Part shown: in pieces, positions 36,248 through 47,974 of the stretch
Numbering within the stretch: position 1 is the first letter of the stretch
Layout of the letters: each line of letters opens with the position of its first letter
Source of the DNA: Psilocybe azurescens
Lineage: Eukaryota > Basidiomycota > Agaricomycetes > Agaricales > Agrocybaceae
Direction of reading: 5' to 3'
Assembly: GCA_023853785.1 (NCBI GenBank)
Contig: JAJIRX010000866.1
Span: 62,001 to 126,000 of the forward strand
Length of the DNA: 64,000 nt
Translations under genes and position numbers: made by a program
The notes under the pieces: generated by a model
Told to the model about the DNA's origin: nothing
What the model saw: only the letters and a program-made list of their open reading frames with translations
Databases searched by the model: none

Positions 36248-36843
36248 AGAACGTGCACGAAATTTAAAGTAGCTGTTGGAAGACACTATATCTTATACCA
36301 TTCAGACTGAGCCTGGAGCGCAGCATGTTAAGGTCTGATGGTTTGATCGTAGAATCACTGTAACAATAATGAGAAGTTTGACAAAGAAATATGCATCGGA
36401 CCACCTCGAATAAGTAACCCCCATGCTGTATAAACAGACAAAGCCCCACCTTTTTCGCAGACTACATTCGCGTATTAACATTTAGGCGTTCTGCCTTTGG
36501 TCAGGTTGAAACAGTGAGATCAGAAAGACTTTTATAACTATATGAAACGCCGAGTTCCCCGCATTCTAGAGCCTATGGTCATAAAAACCTCGGGAATAGA
36601 TTTATAGTGAGAAACTTGGTGTCTTCAATGCAATAGAGTTCAGAGTGCTATTGAATTTTTATCCAAAGCTGTTGACCAATGTCTACTGCGCTTTAGTTTC
36701 TGAGCAATACACCACGGCCCAGGGAAAATCCTCGAAGATCAAAGGCTACTTGGTCTATATTTAGCTTATATCAAAATCAGACTTCGCGAAGAACATTTCT
36801 CTTTCTCCACCAATACCTTCTCCTCCACGGATTACGATTAACC
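36248..36843. other. Divergent promoter region of TauD-like and SDR genes
   Basis: About 600 AT-rich bases between two genes that start in opposite directions. No gene recognised. Confidence 0.45.
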
Positions 36844-37858
36844 ATGCCTCAGAGCTATAGCATTTTTATTATAGGTAGAACTATTTCTTCGTCTCAGAAA
36901 ACCTAATTGATGTATATGATCCATTTTACTTTGTAGGGGCCAACAGAGGCATCGGCTTCGAGCTTGCCACCAGACTTCTTGAGAAAGGACACAAAGTCTA
37001 CGGAAGCTATCGTGCACAATCGCGCGACAATTCTGCAGTTGTAGAGGTGATATTCAAAGCCTTATTACTCCTAGCACAGCCTCACTTCCTATCGAACAGC
37101 TTCAGAGGCGAGGGATGAAGACCGTTGAGGTCGATTTCACCGATGAAGCCTCGATCATCGATGCCTCAAAAATGTTCGAGGACCAACCGCTTGATATTCT
37201 GATCAACTCCGCGGGTATTTATAGCCTTTATAATCATGACAGAACGTTACTTAACCCGTTAAATTTACTCACAAAGGAATATATCACATGTGGGATGACA
37301 AGCCGTTTACAGAACTGTCGGCAGATGATTTGCTGGATCATTTCAAAGTTAACACACTTGTGAGTTCCTTTTGCTCGCATAGTAAGTCTGATCTGAGCAC
37401 TCCAGTCTTCATTTAAAAATACAGGGTCCTTTCCTGACCTCTAAGTATCTGGCTCCACATTTAGCTCGGTCTACGCAGGGTAAAATCATAAATATATCAT
37501 CGGATATGGCAAGCATCGCCGGTATTGTTCTCCCTTTTGTTAAGAGTAAACATGACGAACTTGACCCATAGATAACACCGGCGGAAACGCCTGCTACAGA
37601 ATCTCAAAATGCGCACTTAATCAATTGACAAAGAACATGGCCGTCGATTTCGGGCAAATTGCCCCAAATGTGATCACACTCGCTGTTCATCCGGGATATG
37701 TTCCTACAAAAATGACCGGTTATGTGGGAGATGATGATATGGAGACGTGCATGACATCTTTGGTGAACATTGTCGAGGTGTTTGGCACCCCAGGGGCACC
37801 CGTTAGCCTTTCGAATGGAGGGTATGTGAGGTGGAATGGAGACAAAATGGATTACTAG
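36844..37858 (+). CDS. Short-chain dehydrogenase/reductase (classical SDR)
   Basis: ATG 36844. Exon 1 encodes MPQSYSIFII; the next exon completes the nucleotide-binding motif GANRGIGFELATRLLEKGHK. It continues with VDFTDEASIIDAS, LDILINSAG (NNAG-type motif), KVNTLGPFLTSKYLAPHL, IINISSDMASIA, the catalytic YRISK in NACYRISKCALNQLTKNM and VHPGYVPTKMTG. The C-terminal NGGYVRWNGDKMDY is typical of fungal carbonyl-reductase-like SDRs. All five introns join in frame, giving about 230 residues. It should reduce a small carbonyl substrate with NAD(P)H in the cytosol; the substrate is unknown. Confidence 0.85.
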
Positions 37859-37952
37859 TACGATGTTAGGTTTGTTATGTAAGAATTTACAAGTACAATT
37901 TGATGGAGTCATGTTACAGATAAGAAGGTATGTCCAACTTTCCACGACGAGG

Positions 37953-38515
37953 CTAGCTAAGAATGCTGATTTTCTTCGGCGGAAGCCCAGGCGTCGACTT
38001 AAGGAAAGTAACAGTGAGGATACCGTTATCCATGTTGGCTTTAATTGCCTCGCTCTGACGAATAGCTACGTTAGTTTGATATTTTGTAACGTGAACCAAT
38101 TATACACTGACCTTAACTTCAGTTGGAAGCTGTATGAGTAGAGTGCGAGAGAACTTTCCATATTGCCCGTCGCGCACAGCATATTCATGTTCGTCAATAT
38201 TTTTCGCGTGCTAGGACTCAGCTGAGACGGTGAGTCGGTTGCTGTGAACATCGATATTGATATTGTCCTTGATGAGCTCCTGGAGCTCAAAGGTAGCCGT
38301 GACCATGTTCTTCTAGGTGTCTTCGTGAAGATCCATTCTACAGAAACCCGACCAATACTAATGGTTTATGCCCATGAATAAAGCAAGGACCTACCACTGT
38401 CTAAAGAATCTCATAGCACAATCTCCAGCTCCCCAGAGGCTTGACGTGCAGAAAATGCCTCTTTGAAGAGGCGGTCGAAGTCGTAGTAGGGTTGGTAGAA
38501 AAAGCCTCTGGACAT
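37953..38515 (-). pseudogene. Hsp20 (alpha-crystallin) small heat-shock protein, broken
   Basis: The ATG at 38515 begins MSRGFFYQPYYDFDRLFKEA, a typical agaricomycete Hsp20 N-terminus. The alpha-crystallin domain follows as NMVTATFELQELIKDNINID, VHSNRLTVSAES, YGKFSRTLLIQLPTEVK and, after an intron, IKANMDNGILTVTF...PPKKISIL. In-frame stop codons interrupt it at 38413-38411, 38315-38313 (HEDT-stop-KNM) and 38213-38211 (SAES-stop-HAKN). These are substitution-type stops, not homopolymer slips, so the gene is probably dead. The conserved Pro-Gly of the ELPGL motif is also lost. A working copy would be an ATP-independent cytosolic chaperone. Confidence 0.8.
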
Positions 38516-38571
38516 TTTGCAAAAAAAAATGAATGTTTTTGAGAGCAAAAGAATTATTGTAATACCCCTGC

Positions 38572-38579
38572 ATTTATAA
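38572..38579 (-). promoter_or_regulatory. TATA box of the Hsp20 relic
   Basis: TTATAAAT on the minus strand, about 60 bases upstream of the former ATG. It is still present although the coding part is broken. Confidence 0.45.
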
Positions 38580-38782
38580 TATTGAACCCGAGAGAGTATA
38601 ATTGGATTTCATCGCTCTCGGGCCCGGTAACAATTTGAGAACAATCGCTATACTGCTCGAAACCTCGAGAAATTTATTGATGATTCCAGGAATGATCTAA
38701 TGGACAATATGTAAAGTGAGTCTTACGTAAGGAAGCTTGCAATAACGGAAGAAATTCCTATCCAGGTCAGGCTTTAGGAAAA

Positions 38783-38796
38783 TTCTAGAACTTTTC
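38783..38796. promoter_or_regulatory. Candidate heat-shock element
   Basis: TTCTAGAACTTTTC contains TTC-nn-GAA followed two bases later by TTT, close to the nTTCnnGAAnnTTCn unit bound by heat-shock factor. It lies in the divergent promoter shared by the Hsp20 relic and the ARMC8/Gid5 gene. It may be a leftover of the Hsp20 promoter. Confidence 0.35.
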
Positions 38797-38972
38797 TTGC
38801 GGTTGTAACTGTAAGCAAGTTGTAAGTTCAAAGTTGTAACTTAGAGAAGCGTGGACAGTTTCATTCTGTTTGGATCTAATGCTTTTGGCACTCGATCAAA
38901 GCAGCTCGGCGTCGACCAATCGTCGTTGTGGACGACGACTCCGCCGCCGCGACAGCGAAAACGACAACGACC

Positions 38973-41900
38973 ATGACCATACCAGCCCTCACGATTACAA
39001 GTCTCAAGAAAGCCAAGAACAGCGTCATAGGAAACCCTCTCGCCAAGGTTCAGCTCGTGAGAGACACACATTTCATATCTGCGTAGGTCGTTATCAATGC
39101 TCGACACCAGGGTCGCTCACAGATACTTCAAGGCTTATTGATTGCCTAAATACCCCAGCCGTCACAGAAAAGGCCTCGCAGGATGCGGTACGGATAGAGG
39201 CGGCTCATATAATAGCATCGTTATCGTACGGTAAGTTGCATGAACTCATGGACCTTCATAACCATAACTGATCTTCTCCTAGGTTCTGAAGAAGCGCTCG
39301 GGACACTTCTGAGGGCAAATGCTCATCATGCTTTCATATATGCCATATCCTGCTTTATGCCAGCAGATTCTCCAGCTTTACGCTCGGCATTTTCACGAGC
39401 TCTTCGGGCGCTTGCAGCTTCAACCGCAGATATCGTTGGGCCATCAATGTGGGGTTTGAGCCCAGACAAATCCTTGATTCGTAGCGAGGCTCGACAGGCA
39501 CTGGACTATCTCTTCCAAGTACGTTTTAACCCTCTTTTCCATGCGCAATCACACCCACATACGTAGAACGAAACATTAGACATATGTCTTCCTCTTTTAC
39601 TTCCCCCGACCTCTTCTCTGCCGTCAGCATATGCTGTTTCGACATCCATAGCGCAGATGTTATCTACTACTGTGCGATCTGAAGCATATCGTCGAGCGGT
39701 AACGGAATGGCTTCCACCTGCTGAACGACAGCGTGAGATAAAGTCTCGCCGTGGATGGGAGAAAACCGCGCTTTCAGCCAACCACACATCGCCATGGGCA
39801 GCGAGACAGTTGCTTACATTGCTTGGGGATCATCGACGGGAATATGATTCCAAACTGGTCGAGGCCTGTCTTTCTGCGTTGGCTGCTTTGGCCAAAGAAA
39901 ACCCGATTATAGCCACTTATCTGTCGAAACCTCCCGTTGGTGAGTATTCTTGGTAACAAATGCCCCATCGCTGATCCTCTGGCACAAAGACACCCCTCCT
40001 CTGGAAACGATCTTGAAGTTCACTAAATCCCGCTCCGTTGATGTGCAACTGGCTGCCTGTCTATGTGTCACCCATATCCTTCGAGCGTCGCCTCCCGCAC
40101 CGTCCTCGATCCCTCCTCCACATTCCGTCACCTCTCCATCGTCTGCGAGCGCTTCTCACAGCTTCGTTCATACCTCTACCCCGCATAAGTTATCTCTAGA
40201 AGAAGACTGTACACGAACTGTGATCAATGTCGTCAACCTCATGCTTGCGTCTCCGACCTTGACAGATCCCCTTGGATCATCTCATCAAAGCCAGACAAAA
40301 GCTTGCTACATCCTGCGTAAGTGTAACTACACTTTATTTCCATACAAGCTCATCTTCGTCTGTCAGATCATTTGGTCTCTGATAATGATATTCTTTGCCA
40401 TACCGCCTTTGACAGAGGGTGTCTGGAACAGCTTGGTGAGCTAATTCGGTCAATTAACCCCACGGACTCGGATCCGGTAGAGTGGGAAGAAGGTGAACCG
40501 GAGAGCTTGGCTTCTTTGCGGGAGGCTGCGTTGATAGCACTGGCGTCACTGGCACTCTGTTCTGATGACATCCGCAGACGGATAACGGATGAACTCGGCC
40601 TTTTGCCTTGCATATCGCGGGCATTGCGTGCGAAACGACACACCGGGACCCGCTACGCTGCATGTCAATGTGTCAGGGCTATGTCACGTGCTGTATCTGT
40701 ACTGCGAACGAGCATCGTCGACAGTGGACTCGGGATGGACGTCTTGCGAATTGTACTCGGTCAGGAGCTTGGAGACAGGTATGGTGGGAGTAGTGCGACC
40801 CCGAGTGTCGCAGGTAGCACCATCGGGAAGGGGAAGGAAGGGTCAGTGAAGAAGTCGAAAGACGAAGACGCAATGGATCTTGAGGAGGGCAGTCGCGATG
40901 GGTTAGGTGAAGATCGTCGAGTCCTCGGCGCCGCACTTTCGGCAGTGTGCAATATCGTCAATGACTTCTCTCCCCTGAGACCCGTGAGTTATTCCCGTTA
41001 TATCTCTCAAGGCAGTGCATGTCCAATATGAGATTTCGTCGTTTAGATCTATTTGGAGGAGAAACTTATGCCACGCCTGGTGTACATTCTGAGAGCATCA
41101 GAAGATCCACCTCTTAGGCTCAATGCTTTATGGGCGGTGAAGAATCTGGTACGGAAAACGAGTACGGAGACGAAGAGGGACATCATGAGTTATGTCGGGT
41201 GGCCGCAGTTCGCCGAGTAAGTTGATCAGCCTCCAGTTTTTCTGGCCACAATTCTTAAATTATCCCTTTCAGCTTCCTCAGTGATGCAGATGAAGATATC
41301 CAGGAACAAGGTTTCTACACCCTCCGAAATCTTGCTGAAAACGAAGAGGGCATAGCCATGGTGTTCCGAGAGCTCGGCCCTCAAGTCCTCGAGAAAATTG
41401 TCGCCGGACTACGATCGTCCTGCGAAGACGTTGTTCTGCAAGCGGCCTTTGCGGTGGCCAATTTAGCAAACGGAGCACATGATCAACAGGATATGATACT
41501 TCGTTTCCCGAGATGCTCACCTCCTTGAAGTCGTGCCTTGCCGAATCGACGTCTGTCATCAGACGCCCTGCGGTCTCTTGTATTCTGACACTTGCTCAAA
41601 GTAATCCAAGGAGGAGGAAGGAAATGATGGATGCGGGGATCGTCGGCACTCTTAGGCAGTTATGCGAGTGGTCAGGACATAGTACCCATGGATACGCGCA
41701 CGCTCACGGTCCTGCTATTGGCGTTAGTCTCAGCCCCTCTGGCGGAGGGGGAGGGCATTGGGGCGGTCGTAGCCCGCTGAGATCCCCGCCGGCTCATCAT
41801 GCACCGGTGGCCACTACAGGTGTCTACGGTAGCTGGGGAGGCAGCGGATCGATGCATCATCATCATTCGCATTCGTTAGCTCATCATGTCCCTGCGAGCG

Positions 41901-42037
41901 GAAGGATACAACCCTATGGGCATGCCACCCATCACAGTTGGGCGTCTCCCATGGCACTTGAGGACGATCGTGATGTTATTCAAAGAGCGAGGACTGCCCT
42001 GGAGTGGTTGGAACGCGGTGAGACGTATCTTACATGA
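38973..42037 (+). CDS. GID5: ARMC8/Gid5 (Vid28) homologue, armadillo-repeat subunit of the GID/CTLH E3 ligase
   Basis: ATG 38973 gives MTIPALTITSLKKAKNSVIG, matching the KNAVIG start region of ARMC8. Armadillo helices continue through LVEACLSALAALAKENPIIA, VDVQLAACLCVTHILRASPP, LREAALIALASLALCSDDIR, RYAACQCVRAMSRAVSVLRT, LGAALSAVCNIVNDFSPLRP, LRLNALWAVKNLVRKTSTET, IQEQGFYTLRNLAENEEGIA and VVLQAAFAVANLANGAHDQQ. The C-terminus has a His/Gly-rich low-complexity insert before the last helix (VIQRARTALEWLERGETYL). Gid5 links the substrate receptor to the catalytic core that ubiquitinates gluconeogenic enzymes. At the T3 run 41504-41506 the frame slips; one more T would read LRFPEMLTSLKSCLAESTSV and continue to the stop at 42037. 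Confidence 0.8.
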
Positions 42038-42300
42038 CCCCACCCCCTTTTTCGTAGATTGGCATTTGTCTGATTTGAGGGCCCTTGCAATACAAATATA
42101 TACCCGAAACTGTGTATTATATCTCATATGATATGCCGCCTTGAAGCACTCCGATGATCATGATAGTAGTGATCTTTATTTCTGAAAAGAGCTGCAGTCT
42201 CCTTCAGCCACCAAGATCAGACAGTTGTCTTTTGATCTAAATGCCGTATAAGACAAGTGTCAAATGACGGTCCCACTATGCTACGTCTGCTCTCGCCATC
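42038..42300. other. Short spacer with promoter of the DUF6534 gene
   Basis: It holds the 3' UTR of the armadillo gene and the upstream region of the next gene. No further signal. Confidence 0.4.
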
Positions 42301-43800
42301 ATGAATTCTGACTTCGATCCTTCCTTTGACGTCCATGGCACGCTAGGCGCGTTATCAATCGGCGCGCTCGTCTCGACTTTTCTTTTCGGAATTTGCACTC
42401 TGCAAGCGTATATGTATTTCGTAAATTTCCCTGAGGATCGACGCACCTTCAAGGCTTTGGTATATTAAATAATCTCAACTCCGTCAATTATTTCTTTCTA
42501 ATTATTAATGAACCGTTAGGTATCCTTTGTATGGTACGTCGAGGACTTGGGATTTTTAGATGATTTATCGATTCAACGCTCTTTTTCGCTAGGCTCTTCG
42601 AACTTGCACATTGTATTTGTGTCTGTCACTTCGTCTACGTGTGGACGATCGTACAGTACGGAAACCCTATGGCACTGGCAGTACGACCACCAGTAACAAT
42701 GTCTGCGACTGTTCTGTTGGGCGCCTTTATTGGACCTCCTGTGCAGGTGAATACTCAATTAAGAGGATCAGGCCCTCAAATTGGCTAACTCCTATATCAT
42801 ATTCTCTAGATATTCTTCGCAGAGCGTGTACGGATGGTTGGAGAAGGTCGTCTGATTATACCTCTAGCTTGTTGGCTGGCTACAGGAGTAATGTTCGGCA
42901 TGGAGATGTTTCTCTATGCAAAGGCATTCAGAGCACCGACATTATATTTTTTGAAGTCAATTGTAGGTGGATGATCATGACCGTTCTCTGCTTGAGTGCA
43001 ACTGTCGATACTCTTGAGGCATTCTCTCTCTTCTACTACATGAATAGACTCAGATCTCAATCGCTGCGAAGGTATGGCTCCTTTGAGCTTCAGTAGTGAA
43101 ATGTTCTGATTATTATTATTCAGCACATCTTCCAATATCCATTCAGTTATGAAACTAGGGATGGGTACGTTTCATGTTTCCGTTACCTAAATTGGCGTTC
43201 CTCACCAGCGAATGCTAGAAACGGGACTTTTGAAAAGCCTAACTGAACTCTCGGTTTTCACTTGCGTGAGTCAGGGTGCTCCCAATTTCTAGATTTCATT
43301 TCGGGTCGTTTAACGCTCCTATATTTGAAGTTCTTCGTGATGCCTCATAATTGCAAGTAGTCAACGCTTCTGTACGTTAGAAAATGGTCCTAATCTCCCA
43401 CTGTGGACTCTAGTCGTTTGGTTGGCGTTATTCATATGCTTAGCAAGATGTGAGTACTACACTGAAGTATTTCTTATAAATAGTCTGCTCATCCACATAC
43501 TCATGACACAGTGCACTCAAACTCTCTGCTTGCATCGTGAGATCTCAATGACTCTTTCACGAACTTAGCTAACAGGATCTGATTTTCGGCAGCCTCAACT
43601 CAAGAATCATGCTTCGACAGAACATTTTCCATGACGTCGAAAGACCGCCTGTAAGCAATGTCTACTTCGTTTGGTCAACTCACAGATACTAAACCAATTA
43701 GCTATCCATTGTCCAGTTCGCTGCGTCCTTTTCAAAATCAGGCCACGTTGAGATTACACCCTCGGCAACAACTTTAGTCGGCGATGCTTCAAGACTCTAG
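42301..43800 (+). CDS. DUF6534-family 7-TM membrane protein
   Basis: ATG 42301 gives FDVHGTLGALSIGALVSTFL, FGICTLQAYMYFVNFPEDRR, WLFELAHCICVCHFVYVWTI, FIGPPVQIFFAERVRMVGEG and later RLHSNSLLASLNSRIMLRQN. The last two blocks (FFAxRVR and HSNSLLASLNSR) are the best marks of this agaricomycete family. About seven hydrophobic spans can be counted. The function is unknown; the protein is probably in the plasma membrane. At the T6 run 42947-42952 the frame slips; one more T would join RAPTLYF to FEVNCRWMIMTVLCLSAT. Later exons (near 43140-43700) are short and were placed only by their conserved ends. Confidence 0.75.
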
Positions 43801-44365
43801 AAATCTCATCGCTGGACGTCTGAGGGTTAAGGTATGTCGGATCTACCAGTTTTACATAGCCCACGCACTAATTAACTGTCCTCTCATACCGAAAGTCCCT
43901 CATAAAGAATCGTTTGTTTAATCTGTATTTATTGTTGACAGTAGTACCAGCGTTGTCGTTGCTCAGTCCATCCTTTTCACTTCATTCCATTTTCTTGGAG
44001 TCACATTCGTTTGTATTAGGTAATGTGTACACTACTGTATCTTTTGTCAGCGGGCATTGTATTCACACATCTCTATACCCATTGTCTTTATACTAAAATT
44101 AATATACGTCCCTGCATTCATAAATCTTTCCTTTAGAGACTAAGGATTGCCCCACAGAAGTTGTCGCGTTTCTATTTCTATGAGTTACCGGCTCTACGCT
44201 GAAATATTGGCTTTCCAAAACCGCAACATTCGAATTTTTATTTTTCAATTCTCGCGTAAGCCTAATACATTATCGGGCCTCATTTGGTGTCTTATTTGGT
44301 GTCATTCACCTGTTTTGGTGTCAAGCCTTCAAGATATATCCACCGTCATTAGTTGATCGGTGGGG
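43801..44365. other. 3' flanks of two convergent genes
   Basis: About 560 AT-rich bases between the DUF6534 and WSC genes. Nothing recognised. Confidence 0.45.
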
Positions 44366-46234
44366 TCATGGCGAGAAGAACGTCGGAGCATGGCTCCGAT
44401 GTGGCATTTTAAGGTATGTCAGCCCAGCGGCACAGAATGCCCACACATCAGAACGAAGGTTGACAGCGAGTACGGGTGGGCCTATGTAAGTTGATGCTGT
44501 GAAAGGATTTGGCTAACAGTAAATTGTTATTACCTTTTCGGGCAGTGTTAGAATACAATCGCTCTCACCTGTGCGCAGTACCCGAAACCAATAACGAAAT
44601 TGTCAAATTGGCCGACGTCGAAAAATTGCTGCCCCCTGGAATTGGTTGGACTGCCTCGCCGAGGCCATTACCCTGGAGATCGTTGACAAGAAGAGCCTCA
44701 GGTGCCCCAACAGTTTCTATAGGAAGGGTGTACACATGAGGTTGATTGGAAGACCTCCCCTGCCAGTTAAAATGGGTTATAGCAAGAACCTCATCAATTA
44801 CTGAACGTTAAATAGTACTCACGGTCAAAACTTGTAAGTGTAGTCCATTGGCTCCTACCGGTTGTGGGGAATTTCCCAGCAGACCGGGAACACTGACCGG
44901 GGCTCCAGGGAACGCAGGTACATATCTACCTTCCAACGTGAATTTGAACTGGGGTACATTACCACCTTGGAGCTGCGCATTGTTTAAGCAGGTCTGCAGG
45001 CCCAAGGGTGGGGCGCTAGAGTCGACATAAACTGCAAGACGATTTCCTGCACCACATAACTGAGTCTTATCGGCGTTGCAGACAATGTTACAATCCGAGT
45101 CAGGTGCAGGTATAGCCAGGGGCATATACGAGTCACACCCTGCCATCAAAGCCTGGTAAGTAACCCAACGTACGGTGCCAGAAATAATCTTATTAAACTC
45201 ACAGCATTCTTGACCAAACTCCAAGCCAGAAATGACGAATCCGGCTGCCGTGCACGCAGCCGCGCAATTCTCAGCAGACGCGCCTTGTGGCAAGGTTTGC
45301 TGGTGCACCAAGGAGCGCGGTAGTCCGCTAACTCCGTCTCTGTTACCTCGTTAGCTCTGGACATCCCCCGCGAGAAAACGATGAAATCACTAGACTCACT
45401 CGTAACATCCTTTGTACTGGAAAGTACCCGCAGATTGCTTGATGGTTGGAGTGGACGTAGCAAGGATTACCGTGGTGCTTGTTGATGTGGGTGTCGCTGT
45501 AGGTGTCGCTGTTGTTGAAGTTGTCCCAACTGCCGAACTGAGAAAGAAAGCTTTCGTATGAGCATTTTGCGGTGCTGTAACGATTGGTTTAAATATACTT
45601 CTGGAATATATTGATTCCTCCAGCTCCTCCGCAGATCTCGTTCGCATTGCCTGTACATGCCATATTGCATGTACTTGTAGAAATTGGGACTCCTGGCGAT
45701 TCAATTACGTTATCACAGTCTGGAAGCAACGCGTTGTCAGTACACAGATGAATGATGACAGAGACGGGCATAATTACAGCATTCCTATTAGAGTAAATTG
45801 AGATATTGCTCGGCTACGAGTGGGTCGTGTATTACTCACTCGGGAAAACTCGACTCCTGCAAATTTATATCCTGCAGGTGTACAAAACGCGAGACACGAC
45901 TCTATTGTCATACTGGTGATATCCGTAAAGGATGCAACTTTAAGTGTTCGTGACGACGGAATATCACTGTGAAACAGGGTTGTGTTATATTTTGATCGCA
46001 AGGTCATAAATCCAAAACACACCTGTAACAACCAATGGACGTCCATCCAGCCGGAAGGCTGCTGGACTGACGAGATAGAAGGTTGGGAGACGCCTTAGCG
46101 CAGAGCTGATATTTGCGAACGTTCGTCAGAAATAGATCATAATATGGAAGTTTTGGGAGGAAATAGGGATTAAAGTGACTCACAGCGTAGAACGCTCCGC
46201 TGAGCAGAACACTGGAGAGAGACTTGATAGACAT
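44366..46234 (-). CDS. Secreted protein with two WSC domains
   Basis: ATG 46234 starts a signal peptide (MSIKSLSSVLLSGAFYA). The first WSC domain spans GWTSIGCYSDIPSSRTLKVA, SCLAFCTPAGYKFAGVEFSR, ECYCDNVI and CTGNANEICGGAGGINIF. A Thr/Ser/Pro linker follows (TATPTATPTSTSTT), then the second WSC domain: GTFQYKGCYE, ENCAAACTAAGFVISGLEFG, QECWCDSY and CNADKTQLCGAGNRLAVY. WSC domains are eight-Cys modules that bind wall polysaccharides in fungal stress sensors and secreted enzymes. The rest (TLEGRYVPAFPGAPVSVPGL ... TVGAPEALLVNDLQGNG ... LRSDVWAFCAAGLTYLKMPH) is a poorly characterised beta-rich region. The last intron near 44500-44575 does not fit in phase and may hide a one-base slip. No membrane span is seen. 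Confidence 0.75.
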
Positions 46235-47974
46235 TTCGACTCAAGATACTAGAAGATGCGCCTGAAGAAATAGAGGGCGCCTTCCCTGTTCTTATACTAT
46301 TCACGAAACGCTATATCCGAGAACCGCGCAAAAGGCTTTCAGACATGTTCTCGAAAGGATGCTCAGAAGTCCAGTCAAGTCATATAGTGAATGATTATCA
46401 GGTTAACGTCCTCCATGCGTAAGAATCATCCGCGGGTGCCTGGCAAAATTGAAGACTTTAATAAAGCCGGTTTATTTATATAGTACCGAACCGCGTGAGC
46501 TAGGTGTGATACGTCGGCCAATTCACAGCGAAAACGTGTAAATACAGTGTCAGAGGACGACAAGCGACAGGATTCATAGCTCGCATGGCATGGACCAGGG
46601 ACCAGGGTGCGATCGGTCACCTCAGAGCCGATACACTGAATTGTCGACCGTTAGATTTTTACGGAAAAACAGACGTCTAGACGTGCTCGAGGAGAATGCC
46701 CATTTTGACAACAGTTTTGAGCTCAAGCCATTGGGTTTCTGACAATACTTGACACGTTGGTGAGCTATAAGTACTCAAGAGACGGAGGAGTGAAAAGGTG
46801 CATCTATTTTCGCCTGGCTATCCCTCCAGGTCACAGGCACAATTTCCAAACGTTCCGCACGTGCGGAATGTTCCGAAAAGGTAGACGGCTTCGCGCATCA
46901 GACGATCATTCAAGCATAGTAAGTGAAGATTAATTTCCTTTCCATTGTAGCAGTCTCTGCACCAAGTACGACAATGAGGAGAGATAAGGGTGTCCAAGGT
47001 AGGTAGCGCCACACCAGACACCAATTAATCTATTAACATTGGACAAGTTGGCTCAAGAGTGCATTCGTCCTCGAGAGAAGCAATGTCGAGTAGAATGAAT
47101 AAACAATTAAGCGGATGCGGTCATATTGCAGGGCGACTTGTCGATAGGAGAACTGTGGATTGCTCCCATATACAATTTTTGTCGTTCGAGGCATTTATGC
47201 CGCCAATTATCGAAGCAATAATTGACCATGACAAGAAAACTTTCAGACCCACATAGGTCTGGTCTTGACACGCAAAAAATCGGAGACTCGAGATCATATG
47301 GTGCATTAGTAAAATTGAGATCGATATCCGGAGAAGATCTAGGAATCTTTTCCATAGATATGTACGCGAATTTGTTGTTGAAATGACTCCAAGACAGGCG
47401 GGGAGAATAGGATATAACGTAGATATATAGAGAGACTCCAAGACTCCAAGATTGGATATTGCATCGCAGAAGTGCAGCCTTTTGTTGAGATTGGCAAATT
47501 AGAGACATTTTTCAATGAGGATCGACAACCTTCATTCATTGAAGCATTGCCCCAGTTTGAATCCCTTTCGTCTGTGTGTTGCATAGAACGTGGTTGTGAA
47601 AGCCTAAGTAAGCTCTGATGGAATGGTTCTGCAGCGCTGTAACGTCGGTGGGTTGTGGTCCCCGTACTCACTGGCTGGAGTTACGGGTTGGAGTTATGGG
47701 TAGGAGAAATAGGGGTTGAACTAAGAATACATTATGTGGGAACATATGACTCTATATGCTTTAATGCCGTAGTGCCGAATATACGTTTTTCCACGCCATC
47801 AGAGTCCAGAGGCCCATCTGGCATCGGCCGCCACTTCTGCACCGCCGCCAGGAACATTCTAATCAAGCGATGTTCTCGGTGGCTCTCAGAACCATTCGTG
47901 GACGCTGCTTTCTCGCTTTCACAACAACCTCTCTATCAATATACCCTATGCCTCTCTAAAGACGGGACTGTATA
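46235..47974. other. Intergenic stretch, mostly featureless
   Basis: About 1.7 kb between the WSC gene promoter and the C2/TM copy. The longest open frame (complement of 47107-47508) has no recognisable features. A degenerate GGAGTTAYGGGT repeat lies near 47678-47705, and a 16-base palindrome is listed separately. Confidence 0.4.
46853..46868. repeat. Perfect 16-bp palindrome with CACGTG core
   Basis: TTCCGCACGTGCGGAA is a perfect inverted repeat centred on an E-box/G-box (CACGTG). It lies about 620 bases upstream of the WSC gene start and could bind a bHLH or bZIP dimer. Function not shown. Confidence 0.4.

Noticed and set aside
44360..44480. LRSDVWAFCA looked like a protein-kinase RSDVWSFG motif
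   Set aside because: No catalytic loop, DFG or glycine loop nearby, and the block splices onto the WSC protein's C-terminal region instead.
47107..47508. A 133-codon minus-strand open frame
   Set aside because: Composition is Ser/Tyr/Ile-rich with no motif, signal peptide or neighbour support; likely a chance frame in AT-rich DNA.
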